From: Streptomyces sp. AC550_RSS872
GTDB taxonomy: Bacteria > Actinomycetota > Actinomycetes > Streptomycetales > Streptomycetaceae
Direction: 5' to 3'
Assembly: GCF_019049285.1 (NCBI RefSeq)
Contig: NZ_JAGMUL010000020.1
Location: forward strand, 36,293 to 100,292
DNA length: 64,000 bases
Shown here: in pieces, positions 34,157-42,239 of the stretch
How positions within the stretch are numbered: position 1 is the first letter of the stretch
Layout of the letters: each line of letters begins with the position of its first letter
Translations under genes and position numbers: made by a program
Notes under the pieces: generated by a model
Told to the model about the DNA's origin: nothing
The model's database searches: none
Seen by the model: the letters and a program-made list of their open reading frames with translations, nothing else

Positions 34157-34663
34157 CTACTCGGGATCGGTGTCCTCGTTGACGCGCCCTAGGTCCCGAG
34201 GAGCTAGAGAATGCGCGCTGGTGGTCAGTACATCGGCGAGGAGGGAAGCCATCTTCTTGGGACGGACCGTTTCCGAAGTGGTGGCAAGTTCCTCGATCGT
34301 CCACCAGCGATGCCCGTGTCGGGCCTCTTCCGTATCGATCTTGATTGCGCTTGCCTCGTCGGAGGTGATTCGGGCGAGGCGGTACTCCTCGTACTGGTCG
34401 AAGCCCTGGCCGTCGACCGTGAAGACTGCCTGTCGAGTCCATACCACCGGACTCAGCCTCTGCACGGGAAGAGACAATGCCGTCTCTTCCCACGCCTCAC
34501 GCACTGCTGCCTGGACGTAGTCCTCACCGTCTTCCACCCCGCCCCCGACGGTGAACCACCATCGGGCTCCTGGCTTACGTGGATCTCGGCCGCACAGCAG
34601 AAGAAGGCGATCACACTCATCAATGAGAAGAACCCGGGATGTCCATCGCCTCTTCAGCACCAT
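34157..34663 (-). CDS. Nudix hydrolase
   Basis: 168 residues from ATG 34663. Nudix box: GGGVEDGEDYVQAAV then REAWEETA, fitting G-x5-E-x7-R-E-U-x-E-E with the final Gly replaced by Ala. Flanks are typical (VLLIDECDRLLLLCG, WWFTVGGG before; VFTVDGQGFDQYEEYRLAR after). It hydrolyses a nucleoside-diphosphate-linked substrate, identity unknown. It is convergent with istB and divergent from the MerR-fusion gene. Confidence 0.88.
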   Translation of the reverse strand: MVLKRRWTSRVLLIDECDRLLLLCGRDPRKPGARWWFTVGGGVEDGEDYVQAAVREAWEETALSLPVQRLSPVVWTRQAVFTVDGQGFDQYEEYRLARITSDEASAIKIDTEEARHGHRWWTIEELATTSETVRPKKMASLLADVLTTSAHSLAPRDLGRVNEDTDPE

Positions 34664-34882
34664 GGGGTCTGACCCTATCCCCGGGCCTCTCGCGTCCTCG
34701 CATGAGATCAACTGAACGAGTTCGCCCAAAGCGATGAGCTGGCGATCGCGACCACGCGGACGCCCTCTCGGATCCTTCTCGCCCACCTGAGTGTCGGCAT
34801 ACGGATACCTGTCTCCAGCCGCGTACACCTCAACGTGCCCACGGAATCGCGTGGCGCAGACGTGACAGAAGCCTGGCGCCTG

Positions 34883-34913
34883 TTGACTCTCCCTTCGTGG
34901 GAGACCCAAAGGT
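34883..34913 (+). promoter_or_regulatory. MerR-type promoter/operator candidate
   Basis: TTGACT (34883-34888) and AAAGGT (34908-34913) are 19 bp apart, the long spacer typical of MerR-controlled promoters. The dyad TCTCCC-TTCGT-GGGAGA (34888-34904) fills the spacer. Transcription would begin at about 34921, the ATG itself. Confidence 0.5.
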
Positions 34914-34920
34914 GGAGCGC

Positions 34921-36495
34921 ATGCACGTCGGTGACAACACGTTCTGGAGTATCGGAGAGGTCGCCCGGAAGACCGGGCTGTCGGTAAAGCTGATCCGGCA
35001 CTGGTCCGACACCGGGGTCATTCACCCGGCAGGCCGGACTCCGGCCGGCTACCGGCTGTACGGCGCCGAAGCACTGGCCCGTCTGCAACTGGCGCAGACA
35101 CTGCGAGGGCTGGGCCTGGGGCTGGCGACGATCCGGGACGTACTGGAACGCGAGAACACCCTGTCGGAAGTAGCCGCAACGCACATCGACGCGCTGGAGA
35201 GGCAGATCCGCACGCTGCGAACGCAGCAGGCAGTGCTGCGCTCCGTCACCCGCCGCAACACCACTGCCGAAGGGCTCACCATCATGACCGAGCTGGCGCG
35301 CATGTCCGCCGCTGAACGCCGTGCCGTCATCCTGGACTTCGTCACCGACACCCTGGGGGAACTGGACGTACCCACCTACCGACGGGGCCTTCTGGCAGCC
35401 ACCCCGGACCTGCCCGCCGACCCCACCAACCAGCAGGTCGACGCCTGGCTCGAACTCGGCGAACTCGTCAGAAACCCAGCTCTGCGCACCGGTCTGCGCC
35501 GTATGGCCCACTACGCCGCCGAACACCATCCAGGCGAGCACGACGACAGCGCGCTGCGGGACGCCGAGCAGGTGACAGACGACTGGCTGCGGCGAGTGGA
35601 AACAGCGATGGCGCAGGGGATCGCCGCGGACTCGCCGGCGGCCGACCCCATCGTCACCACCATCGTCGAGAGGTGGATCCCCACGCAGGCTGCTCCGGAC
35701 GGTACGACGCTCGTTGACGACGCGCAGACGAGGGGGCTGCTCCTTCAGCAGCTCGAAGTCGCCTCCGACACGCACGTGGAGCGGTACTGGCAGCTGCTGT
35801 GCATCATCAACGGCCGGCCCGTCCGGCCCAGCATGGCGGCAGCCGGTCGATGGCTGACGACGGCATTGCGGGCGCATCCTGAACCCGGTGCGCGAGCCGC
35901 GCAACTCGCTGAGATGTACGACGCCGGTAAGGACGCGTGGGGACCGACCGGCGTGCTCCATGCCTGTGAAGAAGTCCTGGACGCCGTCGGCAGGCTCGTC
36001 TCTGCGGTGGAGCCGGGCCAGTTCGCCCAGCCGACGACCTGCGCCGACTGGGACGTTCAGGCCCTCCTCAACCACCTCGTCTGGGAGAACCTGCTGTGGG
36101 CCGGCCTGGCCAACGGAACCCCCCGCTCCGACTTCACCGCCGACCACCTGGGGGACGACCATGTCGCGGCATTCCGTACCGCGTCCCAGGCGGTACGGTC
36201 GGCCTTTGCAGGCCCGGGGATGCTCGAGCGGCGCTACGGGCCCGCTCCCGGGCGACGGCTCGTCGAGCAGTTGGTGATCGAGATGCTGGTTCACGGCTGG
36301 GATCTGGCCCAGGCCATCGGGCGCCCCTACGACAGCGTTCAGCACGTCGCCGAGACGGCCCTCCCTGTCGTATGCGAGATCTACGGCGATCTGCCCCGTA
36401 CTGCCGGGGGTTCCTTCGCCGAGCCGCAGCCGGTACCCGCTGACGCCAGCCCGCTCGACCGTCTGGCCGCCTACCTGGGCCGCACCGTCACCTGA
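34921..36495 (+). CDS. MerR-family regulator fused to a TIGR03086-like mycothiol-type domain
   Basis: 524 residues. MerR helix-turn-helix at about 8-75 (WSIGEVARKTGLSVKLIRHW, TPAGYRLYGAEALARLQL) and a coiled-coil dimer helix (about 80-115). A long helical effector region follows (about 125-320, SPAADPIVTTIVER, YWQLLCIINGRP). The C-terminal domain (about 330-520) is of the TIGR03086/maleylpyruvate-isomerase-like four-helix type: TCADWDVQALLNHLVWEN and QLVIEMLVHGWDLAQAIG, whose His residues would bind metal. MerR regulators normally carry a small sensor; fusion to a probable thiol-transferase domain is unusual. ATG 34921 has GGTGGAG upstream, but the promoter spacing also allows a leaderless message. 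Confidence 0.85.
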   Translation: MHVGDNTFWSIGEVARKTGLSVKLIRHWSDTGVIHPAGRTPAGYRLYGAEALARLQLAQTLRGLGLGLATIRDVLERENTLSEVAATHIDALERQIRTLRTQQAVLRSVTRRNTTAEGLTIMTELARMSAAERRAVILDFVTDTLGELDVPTYRRGLLAATPDLPADPTNQQVDAWLELGELVRNPALRTGLRRMAHYAAEHHPGEHDDSALRDAEQVTDDWLRRVETAMAQGIAADSPAADPIVTTIVERWIPTQAAPDGTTLVDDAQTRGLLLQQLEVASDTHVERYWQLLCIINGRPVRPSMAAAGRWLTTALRAHPEPGARAAQLAEMYDAGKDAWGPTGVLHACEEVLDAVGRLVSAVEPGQFAQPTTCADWDVQALLNHLVWENLLWAGLANGTPRSDFTADHLGDDHVAAFRTASQAVRSAFAGPGMLERRYGPAPGRRLVEQLVIEMLVHGWDLAQAIGRPYDSVQHVAETALPVVCEIYGDLPRTAGGSFAEPQPVPADASPLDRLAAYLGRTVT

Positions 36496-36703
36496 CGAAC
36501 ACGAGCACGAGCACGGTCCCGTGTACCTGGCTTAGTACGTTCGCGCGTACGCCGACAACCTGAGTGACAATCAAACTCATCGACACTCGACGACTGTTCG
36601 GCCCTCAACTGACATCCATGCTCATCGACAAACGATTCTCGTTGAGAGCTTCGCAGCCAGAGCTGCTTGCCCGGCGGCATCTTGAAGCGGTCGAGAGATC
36701 CGT

Positions 36704-37045
36704 TCAGCCGATGGTGAAGCGCTGGTTCTGGGCGCCTCGGTCACAGCGGGCAGTGCGGTAGTAGCCGTCGTCCTGCTGGTAGAGGCAGCGGCCCGTGCCG
36801 ACGCTTTGGAGCATGACAGCGCTGCGGGCGGCGGGCTGGACGGTGCGCCACTTCTGGTATGAGCCGCCGTTACAGCGCAGGGGGTACACGTCGCCCCGGT
36901 CATTGCTGTCGAGGCAGCGGCCCCAGAAGTTGTTCTTAAGAGTGGTGCTGGTGTTGAGGCGGCCGTTCCACTGCCACAGGAGGCTGCCGCGTCCGGTGGT
37001 GCAGCGGTCGCCCTTGAGGCCGGTTTCGTCGGTCTCGCGCAGGCG
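36704..37045 (-). pseudogene. Ricin-type lectin (CBM13) fragment
   Basis: 113 codons to TGA 36704. Two beta-trefoil repeats are visible: NFWGRCLDSNDRGDV, CNGGSYQKW (Q-x-W) and VGTGRCLYQQDDGYY, CDRGAQNQRF (Q-x-F). Upstream the frame has no start, signal peptide or catalytic domain. It looks like the C-terminal end of a secreted hydrolase whose front was lost. The 208 bp before it (36496-36703) hold no gene. Confidence 0.65.
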
Positions 37046-37149
37046 GGGCGTTCTCCCGCACCCCGGGGGTCTTCGACCGCATTGGGCCGCAGATGTTCGG
37101 CGTCTTCCCCCCTGAGCAGGGGAGGAAACGGCGAGGCGGAGCGCGTTTG

Positions 37150-37171
37150 ATTCTCCCCAGATTCTCCCCAG
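37150..37171. repeat. Tandem 11-bp repeat ATTCTCCCCAG, two copies
   Basis: ATTCTCCCCAG at 37150-37160 and 37161-37171, exact. It lies about 75 bp beyond the 3' end of the corA fragment; the same kind of pair lies at the same distance beyond the intact corA gene (53842-53863). Confidence 0.8.
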
Positions 37172-37245
37172 GGCCGTCGGAGGCGTTCGAGACGTCCACG
37201 ATCGGGGGTCTCCGGCCTACGGAGTAGGCCCTCATCAGGTGGTAC

Positions 37246-37440
37246 TCAGAGCCAGTCTCGTCGCTTGAAGATGACGTACAAACTGGTACATACGATACCC
37301 ATAAGGGCGATAGCGAAGGGATATCCGAACACCCAGCGCAACTCCGGCATGTGCTTGAAGTTCATCCCGTAGATCGTTCCGACCAGCGTCGGAGCGAACA
37401 AAATGGCTGCCCAAGAGGAGATCTTCTTGAAGTCGTCTAC
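37246..37440 (-). pseudogene. corA C-terminal fragment
   Basis: About 64 codons ending TGA 37246. They read KKISSWAAILFAPTLVGTIY, GMNFKHMPEL, FGYPFAIALMGIVC and SLYVIFKRRDWL: the two membrane helices and GMN selectivity loop of CorA. They match the end of the complete corA at 53937-55097 nearly residue for residue, while the cytoplasmic domain is missing. Below it the hairpin GGCCTAC-GGA-GTAGGCC (37214-37230) may be its old terminator. Confidence 0.85.
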
Positions 37441-37539
37441 CGGGCGGGCCTGACCTGCGGAAACGTGGCGGATCGGGTCTCTGGCCTGCGTAGATCCTTC
37501 TTTCGTGGTTGTTCAGGTTCGTGCCTCGGTGCGCAGTCG

Positions 37540-37591
37540 ATTCTCCCCACGCGCTCCCCGGAGACGCGCATACTCCCCAGATTCTCCCCAG
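37540..37591. repeat. Three more copies of the CTCCCCAG 11-bp unit
   Basis: ATTCTCCCCAC (37540-37550), ATACTCCCCAG (37570-37580) and ATTCTCCCCAG (37581-37591); the last two are in tandem. They lie on the other side of the corA fragment from the 37150 pair. Confidence 0.75.
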
Positions 37592-37624
37592 AGGAACTGC
37601 TCAGTGGCCCAGGGAACGGCCCTG

Positions 37625-37663
37625 CTGTGTGTGATTCGGGTGTCGACCGGCGATCACACACAG
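37625..37663. repeat. 11-bp inverted repeat with 17-bp loop
   Basis: CTGTGTGTGAT (37625-37635) and ATCACACACAG (37653-37663) are perfectly complementary. No U-tract or adjacent complete gene; it could be a protein-binding dyad or the end of a lost element. Confidence 0.6.
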
Positions 37664-37691
37664 TTCGGGTTGGGGGGCTGCCAGAGGCGAG

Positions 37692-37892
37692 TCAGAGTGG
37701 GCGCTTTTCGCGGATCGGCAGGATGCTCAGCGCCATGACGGTGCCGTCCTCGTGGAAGGAGATCGGGCCGTTCCAGTGTCTGGCTGCATCTGTGCCGTGC
37801 CAGTGTGTCGAAGCCTCGAAAGAGATCAGCACGATGACCGCACCAGGCAGCCTGCCCCTGCACGCCCGCCAGTGGCTGCCGACGACATCTTT
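37692..37892 (-). pseudogene. C-terminal fragment of an unidentified protein
   Basis: Open to TGA 37692: GAVIVLISFEASTHWHG, ARHWNGPISFHEDGTVMALS, ILPIREKRPL. The codon use and Trp/His-rich pattern look like real coding sequence, but no start or family could be recognised. It sits amid the corA and ricin debris. Confidence 0.35.
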
Positions 37893-38050
37893 GCAGGGCT
37901 TCCGCCCGGGGTGCCCGGCCCAGACTCTCTTCCTCCTCGCGTTTTGGAAGGAGCCCCTGGAGTCGCGGCCCTGACTCGCTCGGGTGGGTTAGGCCCCTGG
38001 CCGGTGTTTCCATCTCGATGTGGCGCGCTTTGAGTACAGGGTGTCGTTCG

Positions 38051-38221
38051 TTATCGGAGGGGGCGGTGACCCGTGCGCTGGGACCAGCGGACGGCGATGA
38101 GGCCCAGCGCGGCCACAAGGACCACGATGCCGATGATCAACAAGTAGCCCAACCCTTCTGCGGCCACTCCGATGATTCCCAGCACGACGGCGACCAGAAC
38201 GAGAAAGAGCAAGAGGGCCAT
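38051..38221 (-). CDS. Small hydrophobic membrane protein
   Basis: 56 residues from ATG 38221, with GGGAGG upstream. Almost entirely two hydrophobic segments (MALLLFLVLVAVVLGIIG and LGYLLIIGIVVLVAALGLIA) joined by AAEG, ending in basic residues. Similar tiny membrane proteins are common in Streptomyces stress loci; function unknown. It lies 38 bp after the PRC-barrel gene in the same direction, so probably co-transcribed. Confidence 0.8.
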   Translation of the reverse strand: MALLLFLVLVAVVLGIIGVAAEGLGYLLIIGIVVLVAALGLIAVRWSQRTGHRPLR

Positions 38222-38259
38222 GACGCGTAAGCCTCCCTTGGGTGGCTGAGCGCGGGCGA

Positions 38260-38616
38260 TCAGCGGCGCGCGAGTTGCCGCTCGCCGCCTGCGCCCGTCT
38301 GGTAGGGCATGTCGTAGTGCTGGAAGATCGCTTCCTCCGACTCGGCGGGCAGGATGTCGTCCATGCCGACCGAGGGCGCCTTCTTCACCAGCGTCTTGGT
38401 GTAGGAGACCTTGACGTAGCCGGGCCCGAGGATCGCCTCGTCCAGGGGTACGAAGGCCAGGTGGTGGCGGGTGGGGAGCCCGGTGCGGACCGTGGCCATG
38501 GCCGGTTCGTCGGTGGTGGTGTCGACGTAGACCGCCTCGAGTATGCCGATCTTGTGGCCCTTGGGGTCGACGACGCTGCGGTTGCGCCACTCGCGGATGT
38601 CGGCTGCATGGATCAT
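38260..38616 (-). CDS. PRC-barrel domain protein (copy 1)
   Basis: 118 residues from ATG 38616 with AGGAGG upstream. The PRC-barrel beta fold: IREWRNRSVVDPKGHKIG, ILEAVYVDTTTDEP, FVPLDEAILGPGYVKVSY. PRC-barrel proteins include RimM and photosynthetic and stress-related ligand binders. A paralog of the same length lies inverted at 41292-41648, with long shared segments. Function here unknown; the neighbourhood of small membrane and regulatory genes suggests a stress role. Confidence 0.85.
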   Translation of the reverse strand: MIHAADIREWRNRSVVDPKGHKIGILEAVYVDTTTDEPAMATVRTGLPTRHHLAFVPLDEAILGPGYVKVSYTKTLVKKAPSVGMDDILPAESEEAIFQHYDMPYQTGAGGERQLARR

Positions 38617-38775
38617 GGCCTGCCTCCTGAGCCGTTGATCAGGGCCGGTGCGAGCCGCCCCTTGCGGAAGTCTCTGCCCGCTGAGCCCGGTGGTCCTCTG
38701 TTCTTCCAGGTTATCCGGGAACTTCTGCGTCGCGCCGTCACGCGGTGACCGTATAGCCCGTGGTAGTCGACAGGC

Positions 38776-39609
38776 ATGCCGATGAAGCCTTCTGGTACCG
38801 CAAACCCTTCGTCTTGGTTCGGGCGGCTGCGCCGCGTGATCAGCCGTTCGCCAGTCGGGCGCGGATGGCGGCGGAGCAGGGGTATTGAGCTGTGGTCGCG
38901 TTCGCTGGGCTTTGCGGCGCTGGGGTTGCTCACGCTGGTGCCACTCCTGATCATCGTCTCTTCCGCCGATCCCGAGCACGGGCGGGGGTTCGCGCAGTGG
39001 CTGGGGGAGGGGCTTGGCGTGTCGAGGGCCTCCAGACGGCAGGTCGAGCAGTTGTTCATCCGGCCCGGCCAGGCCCTGCGGACCACGACCGTGTTCGGTA
39101 TCGCCGCCCTTGCCGTGTTCGGCCTGACCTTCGGGGCGGCGGTGCAGACCGGCTACGAGAAGGTCTGGGACCTGCCGCCGGCCCGCTGGTGGGCCAGATG
39201 GCGGCATGTGGTGTGGCTGGGTGTCCTCACCGGATACCTTTTCGTCTCCGCCACCACCGCGCTGCGCCGCGAACCACTGGCAGGCGGGGCCGTGGCCTCG
39301 CTGAGCGCCGTGCTGTTCCTGTGGTGGTCCCAGCGCGTGCTGCTCGGCGGGAGGATCCGCTGGCGTGCCCTGTTGCCCGGCGCCGTGGCCACCGTGATCG
39401 GGCTGGTCGGCCTGAGGGTCTTCTCCAGGCTCGTCTTCTCGCCGTTGATCGCATCCAACGCCGTCAGCTACGGCCCCGTCGGAACCGTCCTGGTCGTCCA
39501 GTCCTGGCTGGTCGGCGTGGGTGTCGTCGTCTTCGGCGGTGCCCTGGTCGGCCGACTGCTGCACGAGGAACTCCCACGCTTGGCCCACGTAGTGAACCGG
39601 CGCAGGTGA
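38776..39609 (+). CDS. YihY/BrkB-type membrane protein
   Basis: 277 residues. Six or so membrane helices in the YihY (virulence factor BrkB) pattern: SLGFAALGLLTLVPLLIIVS, TVFGIAALAVFGLTFGAAVQ, WLGVLTGYLFVSATTAL, LLPGAVATVIGLVGLRVF, and SYGPVGTVLVVQSWLVGVGVVVF near the end. The N-terminal tail is basic. Its molecular role is not established. It diverges from the PRC-barrel/small membrane protein pair. Confidence 0.85.
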   Translation: MPMKPSGTANPSSWFGRLRRVISRSPVGRGWRRSRGIELWSRSLGFAALGLLTLVPLLIIVSSADPEHGRGFAQWLGEGLGVSRASRRQVEQLFIRPGQALRTTTVFGIAALAVFGLTFGAAVQTGYEKVWDLPPARWWARWRHVVWLGVLTGYLFVSATTALRREPLAGGAVASLSAVLFLWWSQRVLLGGRIRWRALLPGAVATVIGLVGLRVFSRLVFSPLIASNAVSYGPVGTVLVVQSWLVGVGVVVFGGALVGRLLHEELPRLAHVVNRRR

Positions 39610-39812
39610 GCTGCGGCCCTGCGACCGATCAGCTCGCCCGGGCCGCGAGTTCGTCATCGTGGGGTTGCCGCTCGGGGCATCAGCAATCGTGCCGCCGCAG
39701 ACCACCCCGTCGAGCCAGTGAGGGGTCGTGTGGTCTGCGCGGTGACGGCATGAGGGCACCTGTTGCGGGACCGTACGTCATCACGGGCCGTTTCCCTTCG
39801 TGTGGCGTCGGG

Positions 39813-40322
39813 TCAGTGCCGACAGCGCGTGGCCTTGGTCGTCGGGGGACGGCGGGTGGGTCTGGACGGGGAGGCCGGCTGTTCGGTGACCAGAGTCTCG
39901 AAGAGGCTTTGGGCTTCGACCATGGCCTCCCGCATTTCCTCGGCGCTGCTCTGGCCGCGGGCCACCGCGTGCATGTTGCGGTAGCCCTGGACGCAGTGGG
40001 CGTGGCGGACGGAGAGGGCGGCGATTTGGTCCTCGAACTGCTCGCCGTCGGGGAAGCCGCGGCCTCTTGCCATGCGCGCCAGCAGTGCGTCTGCGTCGGT
40101 GACGGCCTGCTGGGGTGATGCGACGAACTGCTCCTGGATGACGGCCCATTGCGTCACGTAGCGCTCTCGGACCGCGGGCGACAGCGGCTGTTCCGTCAGG
40201 GAGCCATGCCGCTTGAGGCGCTCTGGGGCGAAACGGGAAGGATCAGTGCGTACATGTGTACAGCCTGGTGTGGGATGCGTGTGACACGGGCGGGCAGCAG
40301 CTGGTGCCTGCCCGGGGCGCAT
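39813..40322 (-). CDS. Helical hypothetical protein, probably N-terminally decayed
   Basis: 169 residues from ATG 40322, but similarity to real coding sequence begins near FAPERLKRHGS (about residue 30). The body (PLSPAVRERYVTQWAVIQEQF, ASPQQAVTDADALLARMA, FEDQIAALSVRHAHCVQGYR) resembles a family of Streptomyces proteins that normally have an N-terminal membrane anchor and an extra helix, both missing here. The Pro/Arg-rich first 30 residues look non-native. Probably a shortened or non-functional copy. Confidence 0.5.
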   Translation of the reverse strand: MRPGQAPAAARPCHTHPTPGCTHVRTDPSRFAPERLKRHGSLTEQPLSPAVRERYVTQWAVIQEQFVASPQQAVTDADALLARMARGRGFPDGEQFEDQIAALSVRHAHCVQGYRNMHAVARGQSSAEEMREAMVEAQSLFETLVTEQPASPSRPTRRPPTTKATRCRH

Positions 40323-40638
40323 CGGGATGCGACCGGGATCGCGTGACGATGGGCGCGCACGGGAACGGCCTCGCTCGTGACGTGGCGGGTTCCGGCACCG
40401 ATGCGCAGGATTCGCCCTCTGGGAAGCGTGCCGACGGTGCGACGCTGCCGGGGGCAGGGGCGGCATGTCGCACGCCGGCCCTCGCCGCAGTTCCCGGACA
40501 GGCGTCAAGCAGCCATTCATGCCGCACACGACGCGCTGACGTCGCACGGTATCCGCAACCGTTCGGCAGGACTACGCTGTGAGGTGAGGCCCCAGTCCCC
40601 GGTATCGATGCTGTGTCCCGCTCCCGGGGAGGCCCACC
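40323..40638. other. Interval without a supported gene
   Basis: 316 bp. Open frames on both strands are arginine/proline-rich shadows. It ends with the GGGGAGG ribosome site of the next gene. Confidence 0.5.
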
Positions 40639-40917
40639 GTGTTCGTGCTGCTCCTCATCCTCATCGTGGTCTTGTTCGGCCTCGGCTTCATCAGCCCCAT
40701 CTGGTGGGTTGCTGCGGCCGTGTTGGTCTTCGGCGCCACCCGGCACGGCCGCGAACGCGGGGGAGGCTGGATCCGTGGCGACGGTTCCGATCTCGGGAAC
40801 TATCGGGACTACGAGGCGCGTCGGGATCGTCAGGACCGCTGGGACCGCCGCTACAGCCGTCAGCACCGGGCACGTTGGCGGCGCGAGGACCGTCGGGACC
40901 GCGAAAACCGCAAGTGA
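40639..40917 (+). CDS. Small single-pass membrane protein with charged tail
   Basis: 92 residues from GTG 40639 (GGGGAGG upstream). One long hydrophobic stretch at 1-32 (FVLLLILIVVLFGLGFISP, WWVAAAVLVFGA), then a highly charged Arg/Asp/Glu tail (RRDRQDRWDRRYSRQ, RRDRENRK). No family name recognised; such proteins are frequent in osmotic or envelope-stress neighbourhoods. No enzymatic motif. Confidence 0.75.
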   Translation: MFVLLLILIVVLFGLGFISPIWWVAAAVLVFGATRHGRERGGGWIRGDGSDLGNYRDYEARRDRQDRWDRRYSRQHRARWRREDRRDRENRK

Positions 40918-41001
40918 TCCGTGGAGTGGCCCGGGAGCCTGAGGTTCCGGGGATGGCTTCAGCCTGGTCGGACGCGTTCTGATCGTTGAGAGGTGTATGC
41001 C

Positions 41002-41282
41002 GTGCAACGCACAAGCGTGATCCAAGAGGAGTGGTGGGATCTGCGGGTCGAGGCCACGTGGGGGAACCCACCTGCGGGACGGGATGTCGCCGCACTGCGC
41101 GCAGAGAACGACCAGCTGCGGCAGGCGCCGGCAGGCCGTGCGGTCATCGACCCGGCCCACGACATGCTGGGCAGTGCGACGCCGAACTTCCGGAGGTGGC
41201 CGCGGACCTGGTCGCCGCCTGGGAGGGCAAGCCGCTCCCGCAGCGGATGCAGCGTACGCGGCGAGGCGGGTCGTCCAAGTAG
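41002..41282 (+). pseudogene. ANTAR-domain regulator, internally deleted and frameshifted
   Basis: The front reads VAALRAENDQLRQAPAGRAV then IDPAHDMLG, matching the coiled region and ANTAR start of the intact gene at 41689 (LRARNAQLGRALSSRA, IDQARGMVM). About 25 residues are then missing and the frame changes; the tail continues as LPEVAADLVAAWEGKPLPQR to TAG 41280-41282. The RNA-binding surface is lost. It lies 9 bp before the PRC-barrel gene. Confidence 0.65.
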
Positions 41283-41291
41283 GGAGAGGTC

Positions 41292-41648
41292 ATGATTCAC
41301 GCAGCCGACGTCCGAGAATGGCGCAACCGCGATGTCGTCGACACCGAGTCGCACAAGATCGGTGTCCTGGAGGCGGTCTATGTGGACACCACCACCGATG
41401 AGCCGGCCATGGCCACGGTACGGACCGGACTGCCCACCCGGCACCGTCTGGTCTTCGTCCCTCTCGACGACGCGATCGTCGGGCCGGGCTATCTCAGGGT
41501 CGGCTATGTAAGAACGCTGGTGAAGCAGGCCCCTTCGATCGGCACCGACGACGTGCTGCCCGCCGAGCAGGAGGAAGCGGTCTTCAAGCACTACGGACTG
41601 CCCTACAAGCCTGGTGCGGCCGGCGAACGGCAACTGGCGCGCCGCTGA
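41292..41648 (+). CDS. PRC-barrel domain protein (copy 2)
   Basis: 118 residues from ATG 41292 with GGGAGAGG upstream. Same length and fold as the protein at 38260-38616: DVREWRNRDVVDTESHKIG, EAVYVDTTTDEPAMATVRTG, FVPLDDAIVGPGYLRVGY. The first 150 bp of the two genes are roughly 85% identical by eye. It is followed after 40 bp by an intact ANTAR gene and preceded by a broken one, so a PRC/ANTAR pair appears to have been duplicated and partly lost. Confidence 0.85.
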   Translation: MIHAADVREWRNRDVVDTESHKIGVLEAVYVDTTTDEPAMATVRTGLPTRHRLVFVPLDDAIVGPGYLRVGYVRTLVKQAPSIGTDDVLPAEQEEAVFKHYGLPYKPGAAGERQLARR

Positions 41649-41688
41649 CGACCTGTGGATGGGATGACTGCCCTGTGAGGTACGGACC

Positions 41689-42048
41689 ATGCACCAGGTG
41701 ACCCCGCCCCGTGAGGAACAGCGGCTGTTGACGGCTGTGCCCTCGGCGGGGGATGCGGCTCTGCTGGCCGAGGTCGTCGAACTACGAGCCAGGAACGCGC
41801 AGTTGGGCCGGGCGCTGTCGAGCCGTGCGACGATCGACCAGGCACGCGGCATGGTGATGGCCCTGGCCCCGTGTTCCAGCGACAGGGCCTGGGACTTGCT
41901 GGTGGACGTGTCGCAGCACTGCAACACCAAGCTCCGGGACGTGGCCGTCGCTCTGGTCGCCACGACGACGGACGAGGCGCTCCCGGAACCGATACAGCGG
42001 GAGCTGCGCCGAGCACTGAGGCGCCTCCACGAGGTGGACCCGAGATGA
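41689..42048 (+). CDS. ANTAR-domain RNA-binding regulator
   Basis: 119 residues. A short coiled region (LLAEVVELRARNAQLGRALS) leads into the ANTAR three-helix domain: ATIDQARGMVMALAPCSS, AWDLLVDVSQHCNTKLRDVA, LPEPIQRELRRALRRLH. ANTAR proteins bind paired RNA hairpins to prevent termination. No GAF, PAS or receiver sensor is attached, so it would be controlled by a partner or by expression. No ANTAR RNA hairpin pair was identified nearby. Confidence 0.85.
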   Translation: MHQVTPPREEQRLLTAVPSAGDAALLAEVVELRARNAQLGRALSSRATIDQARGMVMALAPCSSDRAWDLLVDVSQHCNTKLRDVAVALVATTTDEALPEPIQRELRRALRRLHEVDPR

Positions 42049-42239
42049 CGGCGCACGCGGCCGGCGGACGGCACCGGGAGCGGCGAACTCAACTCTCCGG
42101 TGCCTTCGTCCAGGACGGCCGTCGGACACCTGTGGTGTGTAGCCCGCCCCTTGGATCTCGAACACCGGTCGTGCGGTTCTTTGTCTGTTCCTGACGCCCT
42201 GTGTGAAAGCGGACTACCCGGGAACTCGTCCGATGTGCT

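Noticed and set aside
36936..37235. 99-codon minus frame across the ricin fragment and 11-bp repeats
   Set aside because: It is out of frame with the ricin repeats and reads through the repeat pair; no ribosome site.
37150..37591. CRISPR array
   Set aside because: The 11-bp units are tandem without spacers and far too short; no cas genes.
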